From CAVQZA01 sp963718355 (GTDB lineage Bacteria; Actinomycetota; Thermoleophilia; Gaiellales; Gaiellaceae), in NCBI GenBank assembly GCA_963718355.1, contig CAVQZA010000015.1:17279-81278 (forward strand): a DNA stretch of 64,000 bases. The letters run 5' to 3'. The number at the start of each line of letters is the position of its first letter. Positions within the stretch are counted from its first letter, which is position 1. Positions 7,346 to 14,894 of the stretch are shown piece by piece. Under the pieces are notes generated by a model that was given only the letters and a program-made list of their open reading frames with translations, was not told the origin of the DNA and made no database searches. A program made the position numbers and the translations under genes.

Positions 7346-8485
7346 CTAGCTCTTGGCGGCAGGAGCCTTGACGGGCTTCCGCGTGTACTGCTTGATGAAC
7401 TTCTCGGTGGCCTCGTAGGCCTCGTCGTCGACGATCTGCTTCGGCGGCGACTTCATCAGGTACGAGCTCGGCGCCTCGAGCGCGCCGGCGACGCCGTTGT
7501 TCAGCGCCAGCTTCGCGAGCCGCACCGCGTCGATCACAATCCCGGCCGAGTTCGGCGAGTCCCACACCTCGAGCTTCAGCTCCAGGTTCAGCGGCACGTC
7601 GCCGAAGGCCGAGCCCTCCATGCGGATGTAGGCCCACTTGCGGTCGGTCAGCCACGGCACGTGATCCGACGGGCCGACGTGGACGTTGCCGGCGCCGAGG
7701 TCGTAGTCGAGCATCGAGGTGACGGCGTTCGTCTTCGAGATCTTCTTCGACTCGAGGCGCTCGCGCTCCAGCATGTTGAGGAAGTCGGAGTTGCCGCCGA
7801 CGTTCAGCTGCATCGTCCGGTCGAGGTGGATGCCGCGCTCGCGGAAGAGGCTCGTGAGCACGCGATGCGTGATCGTCGCGCCGACCTGCGACTTGATGTC
7901 GTCGCCGATGATCGGCACGCCGGCGTCCTCGAAGCGCTTCTGCCAGTACCCCTCGCGCGCGGTGAAGACGGGCATGCAGTTCACCATCGCGCAGCCGGCG
8001 TTAAGGATCTGCTCGGTGTACCACTTGGTCGCCTCCTCGGAGCCGACCGGGAGGTAGTTGACGACCACGTCCGTGCCCGTTTCTTTCAGGATCCCGACGA
8101 CGTCGTCGGTCGGGCCGTCGGCCTTCTCGACGATCTCGGAGAGGTACTTGCCGAGCCCGTCGTGCGTCATCCCGCGCGAGACCTTGATCCCGGTCTTCGG
8201 CACGTCGGCGAACTTGATCGTGTCGTTCGGGTGCGCCCACATCGCCTCGGAGAGGTCGGCGCCGACCTTGCCCTTGACGACGTCGAAGGCGGCGGTGAAC
8301 TCGATGTCGGAGATGTGATACCCGCCGAGGTTCACGTGCATCAGGCCCGGGACGAACTTGTCGTCGGGCGCGTCCTTGTAGTACTCGACCCCCTGGAGCA
8401 GAGAGTTGGCGCAGTTGCCCACGCCGATGATCGCGACGCGGACCTTGTCCTCGCTGCGGGGCCTGTGGCCGTTCGTGGAAGCCAT
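7346..8485 (-). CDS. ino1: Inositol-3-phosphate synthase (actinobacterial MIPS)
   Basis: The 379-residue product converts glucose 6-phosphate to myo-inositol 3-phosphate using NAD. It has the NAD-binding IIGVGNCANSLLQGVEYY, the TGTDVVVNYLPVGSEEA region, the catalytic segment GDDIKSQVGATITHR and the C-terminal LNLELKLEVWDSPNSAG. All are typical of the short actinobacterial form. I set this start at ATG 8485 because AAAGGA lies 5 nt upstream, one of the clearest ribosome sites in the region. The reading frame is nevertheless open far upstream into a ribbon-helix-helix segment (separate entry). The product can feed phosphatidylinositol or mycothiol synthesis; a CDP-alcohol transferase lies 0.8 kb away. 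Confidence 0.93.
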   Translation of the reverse strand: MASTNGHRPRSEDKVRVAIIGVGNCANSLLQGVEYYKDAPDDKFVPGLMHVNLGGYHISDIEFTAAFDVVKGKVGADLSEAMWAHPNDTIKFADVPKTGIKVSRGMTHDGLGKYLSEIVEKADGPTDDVVGILKETGTDVVVNYLPVGSEEATKWYTEQILNAGCAMVNCMPVFTAREGYWQKRFEDAGVPIIGDDIKSQVGATITHRVLTSLFRERGIHLDRTMQLNVGGNSDFLNMLERERLESKKISKTNAVTSMLDYDLGAGNVHVGPSDHVPWLTDRKWAYIRMEGSAFGDVPLNLELKLEVWDSPNSAGIVIDAVRLAKLALNNGVAGALEAPSSYLMKSPPKQIVDDEAYEATEKFIKQYTRKPVKAPAAKS

Positions 8486-8851
8486 TGGTTCCTTTCTGCG
8501 GCCGCCCCCGAACGGGACCGACCGTCGACGGTTCGATGTATGGGCGACCCCGAGCTGCTCGCTGAGCACGCGCAGGATCACGTCGTTCGTGTTGCTCTCC
8601 GTCTCGAACGCGGCGAGCTGGATCTTCCGCTTCAGCTCCGGGGGGACACGGAGCAGGACGACACCGCTCGCGCCGGCGGCCGGACTGCGGCGGCCGGTCG
8701 GCTCGAACGGGATCTGGAAGCGGTTCGCGAGGATCCCGACGGCGACGTCGTTGACGTTCTCGCCGCGGGCCTCGGTCTCGGCGACGAGGCGTCGCTTGAG
8801 CTGGGCGGGCATCCTGACGAGGACGCTCGTGCGATCGGACTTGGCAGCCAA
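7346..8851 (-). CDS. In-frame extended form: two ribbon-helix-helix domains fused to MIPS
   Basis: Upstream of the MIPS start the same frame stays open for 122 codons to a TTG at 8851. That segment encodes two ribbon-helix-helix units of Arc/MetJ type: TSVLVRMPAQLKRRLVAETE (about 8-47) and VVLLRVPPELKRKIQLAAFE (about 63-100). No stop separates them from MIPS. A TATACT -10 box (8866-8861) ends 9 nt before the TTG, which suits a leaderless transcript. Either one 501-residue fusion is made, or the long protein plus a 379-residue MIPS from the internal ribosome site. The RHH part could autoregulate through the inverted repeat at 8854-8869. Confidence 0.6.
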   Translation of the reverse strand: MAAKSDRTSVLVRMPAQLKRRLVAETEARGENVNDVAVGILANRFQIPFEPTGRRSPAAGASGVVLLRVPPELKRKIQLAAFETESNTNDVILRVLSEQLGVAHTSNRRRSVPFGGGRRKEPMASTNGHRPRSEDKVRVAIIGVGNCANSLLQGVEYYKDAPDDKFVPGLMHVNLGGYHISDIEFTAAFDVVKGKVGADLSEAMWAHPNDTIKFADVPKTGIKVSRGMTHDGLGKYLSEIVEKADGPTDDVVGILKETGTDVVVNYLPVGSEEATKWYTEQILNAGCAMVNCMPVFTAREGYWQKRFEDAGVPIIGDDIKSQVGATITHRVLTSLFRERGIHLDRTMQLNVGGNSDFLNMLERERLESKKISKTNAVTSMLDYDLGAGNVHVGPSDHVPWLTDRKWAYIRMEGSAFGDVPLNLELKLEVWDSPNSAGIVIDAVRLAKLALNNGVAGALEAPSSYLMKSPPKQIVDDEAYEATEKFIKQYTRKPVKAPAAKS

Positions 8852-8853
8852 AC

Positions 8854-8870
8854 TGCTATCAGTATAGCAT
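8854..8870. promoter_or_regulatory. Inverted-repeat operator overlapping divergent -10 boxes
   Basis: TGCTAT (8854-8859), CAGT, ATAGCA (8864-8869) is a perfect 6-bp inverted repeat with a 4-nt spacer. It overlaps TATACT on minus (8866-8861, towards the RHH-MIPS gene) and TAGCAT on plus (8865-8870, ending 7 nt before ATG 8878). A dimeric RHH protein bound here would block both promoters. That use is inferred; the repeat and boxes are seen directly. Confidence 0.5.
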
Positions 8871-8877
8871 TGGCTCC

Positions 8878-9345
8878 ATGAGCGATCTCGACAGACTGGC
8901 CGCAGAGGAGCAGGCGCTCCAGTTCAGCACGTTCACGAACGATGACGCCTGGGAGCTCGGGAACCGCCTCGTCACCGCCGCTCGCGCGGCCGCGCTGCCG
9001 ATCACGATCGACATCCGCCGCGGCGACCAGCAGCTCTTCCACGTCGCGCTGCCGGCGACCTCGCCCGACAACGATGCGTGGATCGAGCGGAAGATCCGGC
9101 TCGTCCGCCGCGTCGGCCGCAGCTCGTTCGCGGTCGGCTCACAGCTGCGCCTCGAGGGTCGGACGATCGAGGAGGCCTACGTCCTGAGCGAGTCCGAGTA
9201 CGCGCCGCACGGCGGAGCGTTCCCGGTCCGCGTCAAGGGCGTCGGCGTCGTCGGCACGGTTGCGGTCTCAGGGCTTCCGCAGGAAGAGGACCACGCCTTC
9301 GTGGTCAAGATCATCGCGCAGTATCTGAACGCGACGGAGGACTAG
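8878..9345 (+). CDS. Heme-degrading-domain protein (UPF0303 / HbpS-GlcG fold)
   Basis: The 155-residue protein matches the UPF0303 family of the HbpS/GlcG fold. It has the N-terminal LQFSTFTNDDAWELGNRL, the central ITIDIRRGDQQLFHVALP, WIERKIRLVRR and the C-terminal VGTVAVSGLPQEEDHAFV. Relatives bind heme or act beside redox enzymes, but no specific activity can be read here. It is transcribed divergently from the RHH-MIPS gene over a shared operator-like repeat, so the two may be co-regulated. The 3' end overlaps the convergent CDP-alcohol transferase by 35 nt. Confidence 0.85.
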   Translation: MSDLDRLAAEEQALQFSTFTNDDAWELGNRLVTAARAAALPITIDIRRGDQQLFHVALPATSPDNDAWIERKIRLVRRVGRSSFAVGSQLRLEGRTIEEAYVLSESEYAPHGGAFPVRVKGVGVVGTVAVSGLPQEEDHAFVVKIIAQYLNATED

Positions 9346-9961
9346 CCTCCCGGAGCTGCCGGCGCACGCTCCAGATGCGCTGGCCCACCGTGACCCACGC
9401 GGTGACGCAGAGGAGAGCCAGGGCGTAAGGCAGCGCGCCCCACGGTGCCAGCACGAGGCCGGCTGTGATCACGACCACCCGCTCTGCCCTCGAGCCGATC
9501 CCGACCGCGCCCTTCAGCCCGAGCGCTTCGGCCCTGGCGCGCGTGTAACTGACGAGCAGCGAGCCGAGCAGAGCGAGGAACGCGAGCCCGACCGAGAGCA
9601 GGCGCGAGTCGCGGGCCGCGAGCAGCGCGATCGCCCCGAGCATCAGCCCCTCGCCGATCCGGTCGGTGGTCGAGTCGAGGAACGCGCCGAACGGCGTCCC
9701 CTTGCCACTCGTCCGCGCGAGCGCGCCGTCGAGGATGTCGAGCAGCGAGCCGATGACGAAGAGGAGCGCGCCGGCCCAGTAGAGAGCGTCGCTCCGGTAG
9801 GCGAAGTAGACGAGGACGGCCGCAACGGCGCAGAGCGTCACGCCCGTCGCCGTGAGCGCGTTCGGCGTCACGCGCGTCCGCCCGAGCGAGACCACCGAGC
9901 GAGAGGCGAGCCGGCGGGCGCCGTCCGTGTACCCCTGTTTGATCGCCTCGCCGCGGCTCAC
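9311..9961 (-). CDS. CDP-alcohol phosphatidyltransferase, possible phosphatidylinositol-phosphate synthase
   Basis: The 216-residue integral membrane enzyme has about five to six hydrophobic segments and the complete catalytic signature of the family, DILDGALAR followed by GAFLDSTTDR (D-G-x2-A-R-x8-G-x3-D-x3-D). Such enzymes swap CMP of CDP-diacylglycerol for an alcohol. The SRAERV stretch near residue 155 and the nearby MIPS gene make inositol phosphate the likeliest alcohol, as in the actinobacterial PgsA1/PIPS branch; phosphatidylglycerophosphate synthase is the main alternative. Its GTG start overlaps the PAP2 stop (GTGA), so the two are translated together. Confidence 0.85.
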   Translation of the reverse strand: MSRGEAIKQGYTDGARRLASRSVVSLGRTRVTPNALTATGVTLCAVAAVLVYFAYRSDALYWAGALLFVIGSLLDILDGALARTSGKGTPFGAFLDSTTDRIGEGLMLGAIALLAARDSRLLSVGLAFLALLGSLLVSYTRARAEALGLKGAVGIGSRAERVVVITAGLVLAPWGALPYALALLCVTAWVTVGQRIWSVRRQLREASPPSRSDTAR

Positions 9962-10683
9962 GCGCGGGCGAGGACGCGGCGGCGCAGCGGCTCGCGGTAG
10001 ATCACGATGCCGGCGAGGATCGCGACGAGGTTGCCGGCGAGCACGTCAAGCCAGAAATGGTTCCCCGTCGCCATCACCGAGAACCAGACCCAGACCGGCC
10101 AGAGCGCCCAGAACAGCTTGAAGATCGGCCGCCGGCAGATCATCGCGAGCGTGATCCCGACGATCAGCGCGTCCGCGGCGTGCAGGCTCGGCATCGCGGC
10201 ATACGGATTCGCCGCGAGCTGAACGACACCGTCGCGGTGCGAGTCGATGAAGCCGAACGACGGGAACATCCGCGGCGGCGCGGTCGGCATGAAGATGTAG
10301 CCGACGAGCCCGAACACGTTCGCCAGCAGGATCCAGTTGCGGAACTTGTAGAAGCGGTCGTGCCGGCGCACGTAGACCCAGAGCAGCGCGAGCCCGACGA
10401 CCGTGAACTCCGAGTTCCAGTACGTCCAGCTCACCGCAGCCGAGAGCCAGTGCGACTGCTGTGCGATGCGCTGGAACGTCAGCTCGTAGAGCGCGTTTGC
10501 GCTGCTCTCGAAGTCGATCACCCGCAGGCCGTTGTGGAACGCGGCGGCCGGCGAGCGGTCCGCGAGGCCGCGCACGAGCTGGTAGACGATCAGGAACCCG
10601 AACCAGATCGCGACCTGGCGCCCTAGGTCCGCCCACCCACGAGGCAGGTAGCGCTTACCTACGCGTACGACGGCGTCCGTCAT
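9958..10683 (-). CDS. PAP2-superfamily membrane phosphatase / Aur1-like
   Basis: This 241-residue membrane protein has five to six hydrophobic segments. Its PAP2 signature resembles the Aur1/inositolphosphotransferase branch: PTAPPRMFPSFGF, then NPYAAMPSLHAADALIVG, then MATGNHFWLDVLAG, which supply the catalytic histidines and aspartate. It is co-translated with the CDP-alcohol transferase, so it could remove the phosphate from phosphatidylinositol phosphate, a step whose enzyme is poorly known; that role is inference. The ATG 10683 has a good GGGAGAG ribosome site 7 nt upstream and a TAGAAT -10 box about 35 nt upstream. Confidence 0.82.
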   Translation of the reverse strand: MTDAVVRVGKRYLPRGWADLGRQVAIWFGFLIVYQLVRGLADRSPAAAFHNGLRVIDFESSANALYELTFQRIAQQSHWLSAAVSWTYWNSEFTVVGLALLWVYVRRHDRFYKFRNWILLANVFGLVGYIFMPTAPPRMFPSFGFIDSHRDGVVQLAANPYAAMPSLHAADALIVGITLAMICRRPIFKLFWALWPVWVWFSVMATGNHFWLDVLAGNLVAILAGIVIYREPLRRRVLARA

Positions 10684-10756
10684 TGCTGCTCTCCCGGGGC
10701 CCGCATAACCCGCTCATTCTACTGTTCGGGCCGACGTGCCCGGAAATTGCGGCTCC

Positions 10757-11761
10757 TCAGCCGCCGATGAACGACATCTCGACCTTGGGCAGGTCGACGG
10801 TCGCGGCCGAGCGGAGCTCCGAATAACGGTCGCCGCGCGCGAGCCAGACCGAGCCGATCGCGGCCTCGAGCTCCGCATCGGAGGCCCCGGCCCGGAGCAG
10901 CGCGCGCAGGTCGTGGCCGCGCGTCGCGAAAAGGCAGGTGTAGAGCGAGCCGTCGGCGGAAAGGCGCGCCCGCGTGCAGTCGCCGCAGAACGGCTGGGTG
11001 ACCGACGCGATCACGCCGATCTCGCCGCTGCCGTCGCGGTAGCGATATCGCCGCGCGACCTCGCCGCGGTAGTTCGCCTCGGCGGGCTCGAGCGGGAGCT
11101 CTGCGCTGATCATCGCCACGAGCTCGGCCGCCGGGACGACGTCGTCGAGCCGCCAGCCGTTCGTGTGGCCGACGTCCATGTACTCGATCATCCTGAGGAT
11201 GCAGCCGCGATCGCGGAACGCGTGCGCCATCGGCAGGACGCTGTGCTCGTTGAGTCCGCGGCGCACGACCATGTTCACCTTCACGGGCAGCCCCACGGCC
11301 AGCGCCGCGTCGATGCCCTCGAGCACGCGGGCGACCGGGAAGTCGATGTCGTTCATCGCGCTGAACACGTCGTCGTCGAGCGAGTCGAGGCTGACCGTGA
11401 TCCGCCGGAGCCCCGCGTCCTTCAGCGCCTGCGCCTTCGCGGCGAGGAGCGCGCCGTTCGTGGTCAGCGTGAGGTCGAGCCCGGGGATCGCCGCGAGCAT
11501 CGCCACGAGGTTCTCGAGCTCGCGCCGCAGCAGCGGCTCGCCTCCGGTGAGGCGCACCTTCTCGGCGCCCGCCGCGACGAACGCGCGGGTCACGCGCTCG
11601 ATCTCCTCGAAAGTGAGCAGCTTCTCGCGCGCGAGAAACTCGAAGTCGCGGCCGAAGACCTCCTTCGGCATGCAGTAGACGCACCGGAAGTTGCATCGGT
11701 CGGTGACGGAGATCCGCACGTCGCGGAGCGGCCGGCCAAGCGTGTCGGCGACGGTGCCCAT
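10757..11761 (-). CDS. moaA: GTP 3',8-cyclase MoaA
   Basis: The 334-residue radical-SAM enzyme catalyses the first step of molybdenum cofactor synthesis, converting GTP to 3',8-cyclo-GTP. The N-terminal cluster motif is DRCNFRCVYC (C23, C27, C30). A second cluster sits in the C-terminal half (FCGDCTRARL and YTCLF), KVRLTGGEPLLRR binds SAM, and the protein ends in Gly-Gly as MoaA should. TAGCCT (11773-11768) straddles the pepT stop and ends 6 nt before the ATG, so it probably has its own leaderless promoter. No other moa gene lies in the window. Confidence 0.95.
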   Translation of the reverse strand: MGTVADTLGRPLRDVRISVTDRCNFRCVYCMPKEVFGRDFEFLAREKLLTFEEIERVTRAFVAAGAEKVRLTGGEPLLRRELENLVAMLAAIPGLDLTLTTNGALLAAKAQALKDAGLRRITVSLDSLDDDVFSAMNDIDFPVARVLEGIDAALAVGLPVKVNMVVRRGLNEHSVLPMAHAFRDRGCILRMIEYMDVGHTNGWRLDDVVPAAELVAMISAELPLEPAEANYRGEVARRYRYRDGSGEIGVIASVTQPFCGDCTRARLSADGSLYTCLFATRGHDLRALLRAGASDAELEAAIGSVWLARGDRYSELRSAATVDLPKVEMSFIGG

Positions 11762-11767
11762 ACGGAA

Positions 11768-11773
11768 AGGCTA
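11768..11773 (-). promoter_or_regulatory. -10 box TAGCCT of moaA overlapping the pepT stop
   Basis: TAGCCT on minus includes the TAG stop of pepT and ends 6 nt before the moaA ATG, matching the leaderless spacing seen elsewhere. No Shine-Dalgarno precedes the ATG. Confidence 0.4.
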
Positions 11774-13043
11774 CTCGGCCCAGATCTGGGCGAGGTGGAC
11801 GATCGTCGCGCACGCCGCGCCCATGTCCTGGACGCAGATCCATTCGCGCTCGGAGTGATACTCGTGGCCGCCGTCGAAGAGGTTCGGAGTGGGGAGGCCG
11901 AGCTCGGTGAGGCGCGAGCCGTCGGTGCCGCCGCGGATCCAGGTCAGGTGCGGGTCGAGACCGGCGCGGCGGATCGCCTCCTCGGCCGCCGCGACCAGCG
12001 CGGGATGCTCGTCGAGCACGCGCTTCATGTTCGTGTACTGGCGCCGAACCGTTACCTCGACGCGCGCCCGCTCGTCCTGCTCTGCGGTCTCCGCCGCGAG
12101 CTGTCGCACCAGCGCCTCGTGCTCCGCGAGCCGTTCCTCGTCGAAGTCGCGGATGATCATCACGATCGACACCTCGGCTCCGTGCCCTTCGATCGTGTAC
12201 GGATGGACGAAGCCCTCGCGCTCCTCGGTCGTCTCGGGCGAGAGCCCGTAGCGCGGGAGCGAGGCGATGAAGTCGGCCGCGAGCTTGATCGCGTTGACGA
12301 GGTGCCCCTTCGCGAAGCCGGGGTGCATGCTCACGCCCGTGAAGGTCACGACTGCTTCGAGCGCGGAGAAGGTCTCGTCCTGCAGCTCGCCGGCGGTCGA
12401 GCCGTCGATGGTGAACGCGGCCGCTGCACCGAACGCCTCGAGGTCGAAAAACGCCGTGCCGGCGCCGACCTCCTCGTCTGGCGTGAAGGCGATCCGGAGC
12501 GGACCATGTGCGAGCTCCGGGTGCGTGACGAGGTACTCGGCCGCCGCCATGATCTCCGCGACGCCGGCCTTGTCGTCAGCGCCGAGCAGCGTCGTCCCGT
12601 CGGTCGTGACGAGGTCGTGGCCGATGTGGCGGGCGAGCTCCGGCAGCTCGGCCGGATCGAGCTCGAGGTGCGGGTTCGCGGGCAGCGCGATCCGGCCGCC
12701 GTCGTAGCCCGTGACGAGCTGTGGCTTCACGTTCGCTCCGGACGACCTGCGGGCTCGTGTCGACGTGCGCGATCAGCCCGAGCGCCGGCACCTCGCGGTC
12801 GACCGTCGCGGGCACCGTCGCCGTCACGTAGCCGTGCTGGTCGAGGTGCGCGTCGGCGAGCCCGATCTCCTTCAGCTCCTCGACGAGGAGCCGCGAGAGG
12901 TCGAGCTGCTTCGCCGTCGAGGGGTAGGTGTCGGAGCCTTCGGCCGACTGCGTGTCGATCACCACGTAGCGCAGGAACCGGGCGAGCGCCGGCTCACCGA
13001 GCTCGGCCGCGAGCGGCGAGGAGTACCTGGAATCGGTCGCCAC
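11771..13043 (-). pseudogene. pepT: Peptidase T (tripeptidase), reading frame broken by one base
   Basis: Two frames together spell an M20B tripeptidase. The first begins at GTG 13043 and runs through FLRYVVIDTQSAEGS and LGLIAHVDTSPQV. The second continues from about 12740 with GANVKPQLVTGYDGG, LLGADDKAGVAEIMAA, FTPDEEVGAGTAFF and a C-terminal DGGHEYHSEREWI. The join falls at 12736-12749, where CAGGTCGTCCGGAGCG carries one base too many: deleting a G restores Q-V-S-G-A-N-V-K-P-Q, the family sequence. The total, 1273 nt, is three times 424 plus one. All zinc ligands remain, so this is a recent frameshift, an assembly error or, less likely, programmed shifting. Confidence 0.85.
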
Positions 13044-13053
13044 AGTACGGCGA

Positions 13054-13073
13054 GTTCTACCGCTTCCTAGAAT
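13054..13073. promoter_or_regulatory. Divergent -10 boxes between pepT and the EamA gene
   Basis: TAGAAT on plus (13068-13073) ends 6 nt before ATG 13080. TAGAAC on minus (13059-13054) ends 10 nt before GTG 13043. No ribosome sites are visible. Confidence 0.45.
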
Positions 13074-13079
13074 CCCGCG

Positions 13080-13967
13080 ATGCCTGCGCGGACCGCCCCG
13101 TTCCTGTCGCTCGTCCTGGTCACGGCGATCTGGGGCGTCACCTTCGTGCAGGTCAAGGACGCGGTGGCGATCTACCCGCTGTTCGCGTTCCTCGCGGTGC
13201 GGTTCATGATCGCGACGGCGACGCTGTCGGTTCCCGCGGCCCGGCGCCTGCGTGGGCTCGGCCGGCGCGGCTGGATCTCGGGCGCCGCGGTCGGAGGGCT
13301 GCTCGCGAGCGGCTATGCCCTGCAGACGGCTGGGCTCGAGCGGACGACGGTGTCGAGCACGGGCTTCATCACGGGGATGTACGTCGTGCTGACGCCGCTC
13401 CTCGGGCTTGCGCTTTTCCGGAGCCCGGTGGCGCGGGTCACGTGGCTCGGCGTCGGGCTCGCGATGGCCGGGCTCGCGCTGCTCTCCGGCGTTCACACCG
13501 GCGGTTCGACGCTCGGCGACCTGCTCGTGCTCGGCGGAGCGGCGGTGTACGCGCTCCAGATCGTCGTGATGGAGCGGTTCGCGCCGCGGTACGACCCGCT
13601 CGCGCTGACCTTCGTCGAGATGGCCGCCGCGGCGGTCGGGCTCACGGTGGTCGCCGTCGCGCTTGGGCAGCTGACGATGCCGCACGGGCGGACGGTGTGG
13701 GCGGCGCTGCTCGTGACGGGGATCTTCGCGAGCGCCCTCGCCTTCCTGTTCCAGACCTGGGCACAGCGTCGGCTCGACGCGACCCGGACGGCGCTCGCCT
13801 TCGCGCTCGAGCCGGTGTTCACGGGGATCTTCGGCTTCGCGCTCGCGGGCGACCGGCTCGGGGCCGTCGGCTGGGCCGGGTGCGCGGTGATCCTCTCGGG
13901 GATCGTGATCGCGGAGCCGGCCGCCGCCGACCTGCTGAGCCGGCTCGTCCGGCCGAGGCCCGCGTAG
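13080..13967 (+). CDS. EamA-family (drug/metabolite superfamily) transporter
   Basis: The 295-residue protein has ten hydrophobic segments arranged as two EamA repeats (about 8-140 and 150-285), the usual DMT design. Typical motifs are AIWGVTFVQVKDAV in helix 1, RFMIATATL and the second-repeat ALAFALEPVFTGIFGF. Members export metabolites or amino-acid-like compounds; the substrate is unpredictable. It starts from a leaderless ATG. The next gene, also EamA, begins on its stop codon (TAGTG). Confidence 0.9.
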   Translation: MPARTAPFLSLVLVTAIWGVTFVQVKDAVAIYPLFAFLAVRFMIATATLSVPAARRLRGLGRRGWISGAAVGGLLASGYALQTAGLERTTVSSTGFITGMYVVLTPLLGLALFRSPVARVTWLGVGLAMAGLALLSGVHTGGSTLGDLLVLGGAAVYALQIVVMERFAPRYDPLALTFVEMAAAAVGLTVVAVALGQLTMPHGRTVWAALLVTGIFASALAFLFQTWAQRRLDATRTALAFALEPVFTGIFGFALAGDRLGAVGWAGCAVILSGIVIAEPAAADLLSRLVRPRPA

Positions 13968-14818
13968 TGGCCGTCGCGCTCGCGTTCTGCTCGGCGTTCC
14001 TGTTCGGCGCGATGACGGTCGTCCTGCGTTTTGCGCTGCGGCGCTCGCCGGCCGCGGAAATCGGGGCGTTCGCGACGACGGTGACCGCGCTCGTCGTCGC
14101 ACTCGTCGCGCTCGCGATCGAGCCGCACGGCGCGGGCGACACGGGCGGGCTCGCGCTGTTCGCGCTCGTCGGGCTGCTCGCGCCGGGCGGCTCGCAGCTC
14201 CTGTTCACGATGGCGGTGCGTGACGCCGGGCCGTCGCGAACCTCCGTCGTGGTCGGCGCCGCGCCGCTGATCTCGGTCGTGATCGCGATCCTGGTCCTGG
14301 GCGAGCCCGCGCAGGCGGCGCTGATCGTCGGTGCGCTGCTCGTCGTCGCCGGCGGGATCCTGCTCGTCTGCGAGCGCTCGCGCCCGGCTCACTACCGCGT
14401 GCTCGGCCTCGTCTTCGCGCTCGGCGGCGCGACGCTCTTCGCGATCCGCGACAACGTCGTCCGCTGGGCCTCGCACGGAACGGCCGTGCAGCCGATCCCC
14501 GCCGCGGTCGCCACGCTCGTTGGCGGCTCGGTCGTGATCCTCGGCTACCTCGTCCTCACCGGTCGGCGGCCGACCGCCAGGCTTGCAGCGCCGTTCGTAC
14601 CGGCCGGTCTCCTGTTCGGGATCTCGTACCTCTCGCTGTTCGAGGCGTACTACCACGGCAAGGTGACCGTCGTCTCGCCGATCGTCGCGACCGAGTCGCT
14701 CTGGGGAGTCCTGCTCGCCGCGATCTTCATCGGACGCAGCGAGAAGATCGGCCCGCGCCTGATCGGCGGAGCGCTCTGCATCGTCGCCGGCGGGGCGCTG
14801 ATCGCCCTGGTTCGCTAG
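13967..14818 (+). CDS. EamA-family transporter, second copy
   Basis: This is a 283-residue DMT transporter of about ten helices in two EamA repeats, starting at GTG 13967 that shares a base with the previous TAG. Motifs include FLFGAMTVVLRFAL, GLLAPGGSQLLFTMAV, FAIRDNVVRWASHG and ESLWGVLLAAIFIG. It differs clearly from its neighbour, so it is an old paralogue rather than a tandem copy. The overlapping starts suggest the two are made together and might act as a pair. Substrate unknown. Confidence 0.88.
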   Translation: MAVALAFCSAFLFGAMTVVLRFALRRSPAAEIGAFATTVTALVVALVALAIEPHGAGDTGGLALFALVGLLAPGGSQLLFTMAVRDAGPSRTSVVVGAAPLISVVIAILVLGEPAQAALIVGALLVVAGGILLVCERSRPAHYRVLGLVFALGGATLFAIRDNVVRWASHGTAVQPIPAAVATLVGGSVVILGYLVLTGRRPTARLAAPFVPAGLLFGISYLSLFEAYYHGKVTVVSPIVATESLWGVLLAAIFIGRSEKIGPRLIGGALCIVAGGALIALVR

Positions 14819-14853
14819 ATTGCGCCACGCAGGCAAAGATTGATACCGTTCGA

Positions 14854-14868
14854 CTTAGATTTTCTTAG
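14854..14868 (+). repeat. CTTAG direct repeat in the dnaK leader
   Basis: CTTAG occurs at 14854-14858 and 14864-14868, one helical turn apart, in the 76-nt leader of dnaK, an unusually AT-rich patch. I see neither a HAIR (HspR) nor a CIRCE (HrcA) palindrome. TAGATT inside the repeat may be a -10 box. AAGGAG 10 nt before the ATG is the ribosome site. Confidence 0.35.
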
Positions 14869-14894
14869 CAACGGAGTAAAGGAGCAGTTTCGAG

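Noticed and set aside
10736..14818. A 1,360-codon plus-strand open frame
   Set aside because: It is a GC-driven shadow of moaA and pepT on the other strand and of the first EamA gene; only its last 284 codons, from GTG 13967, encode a real protein.
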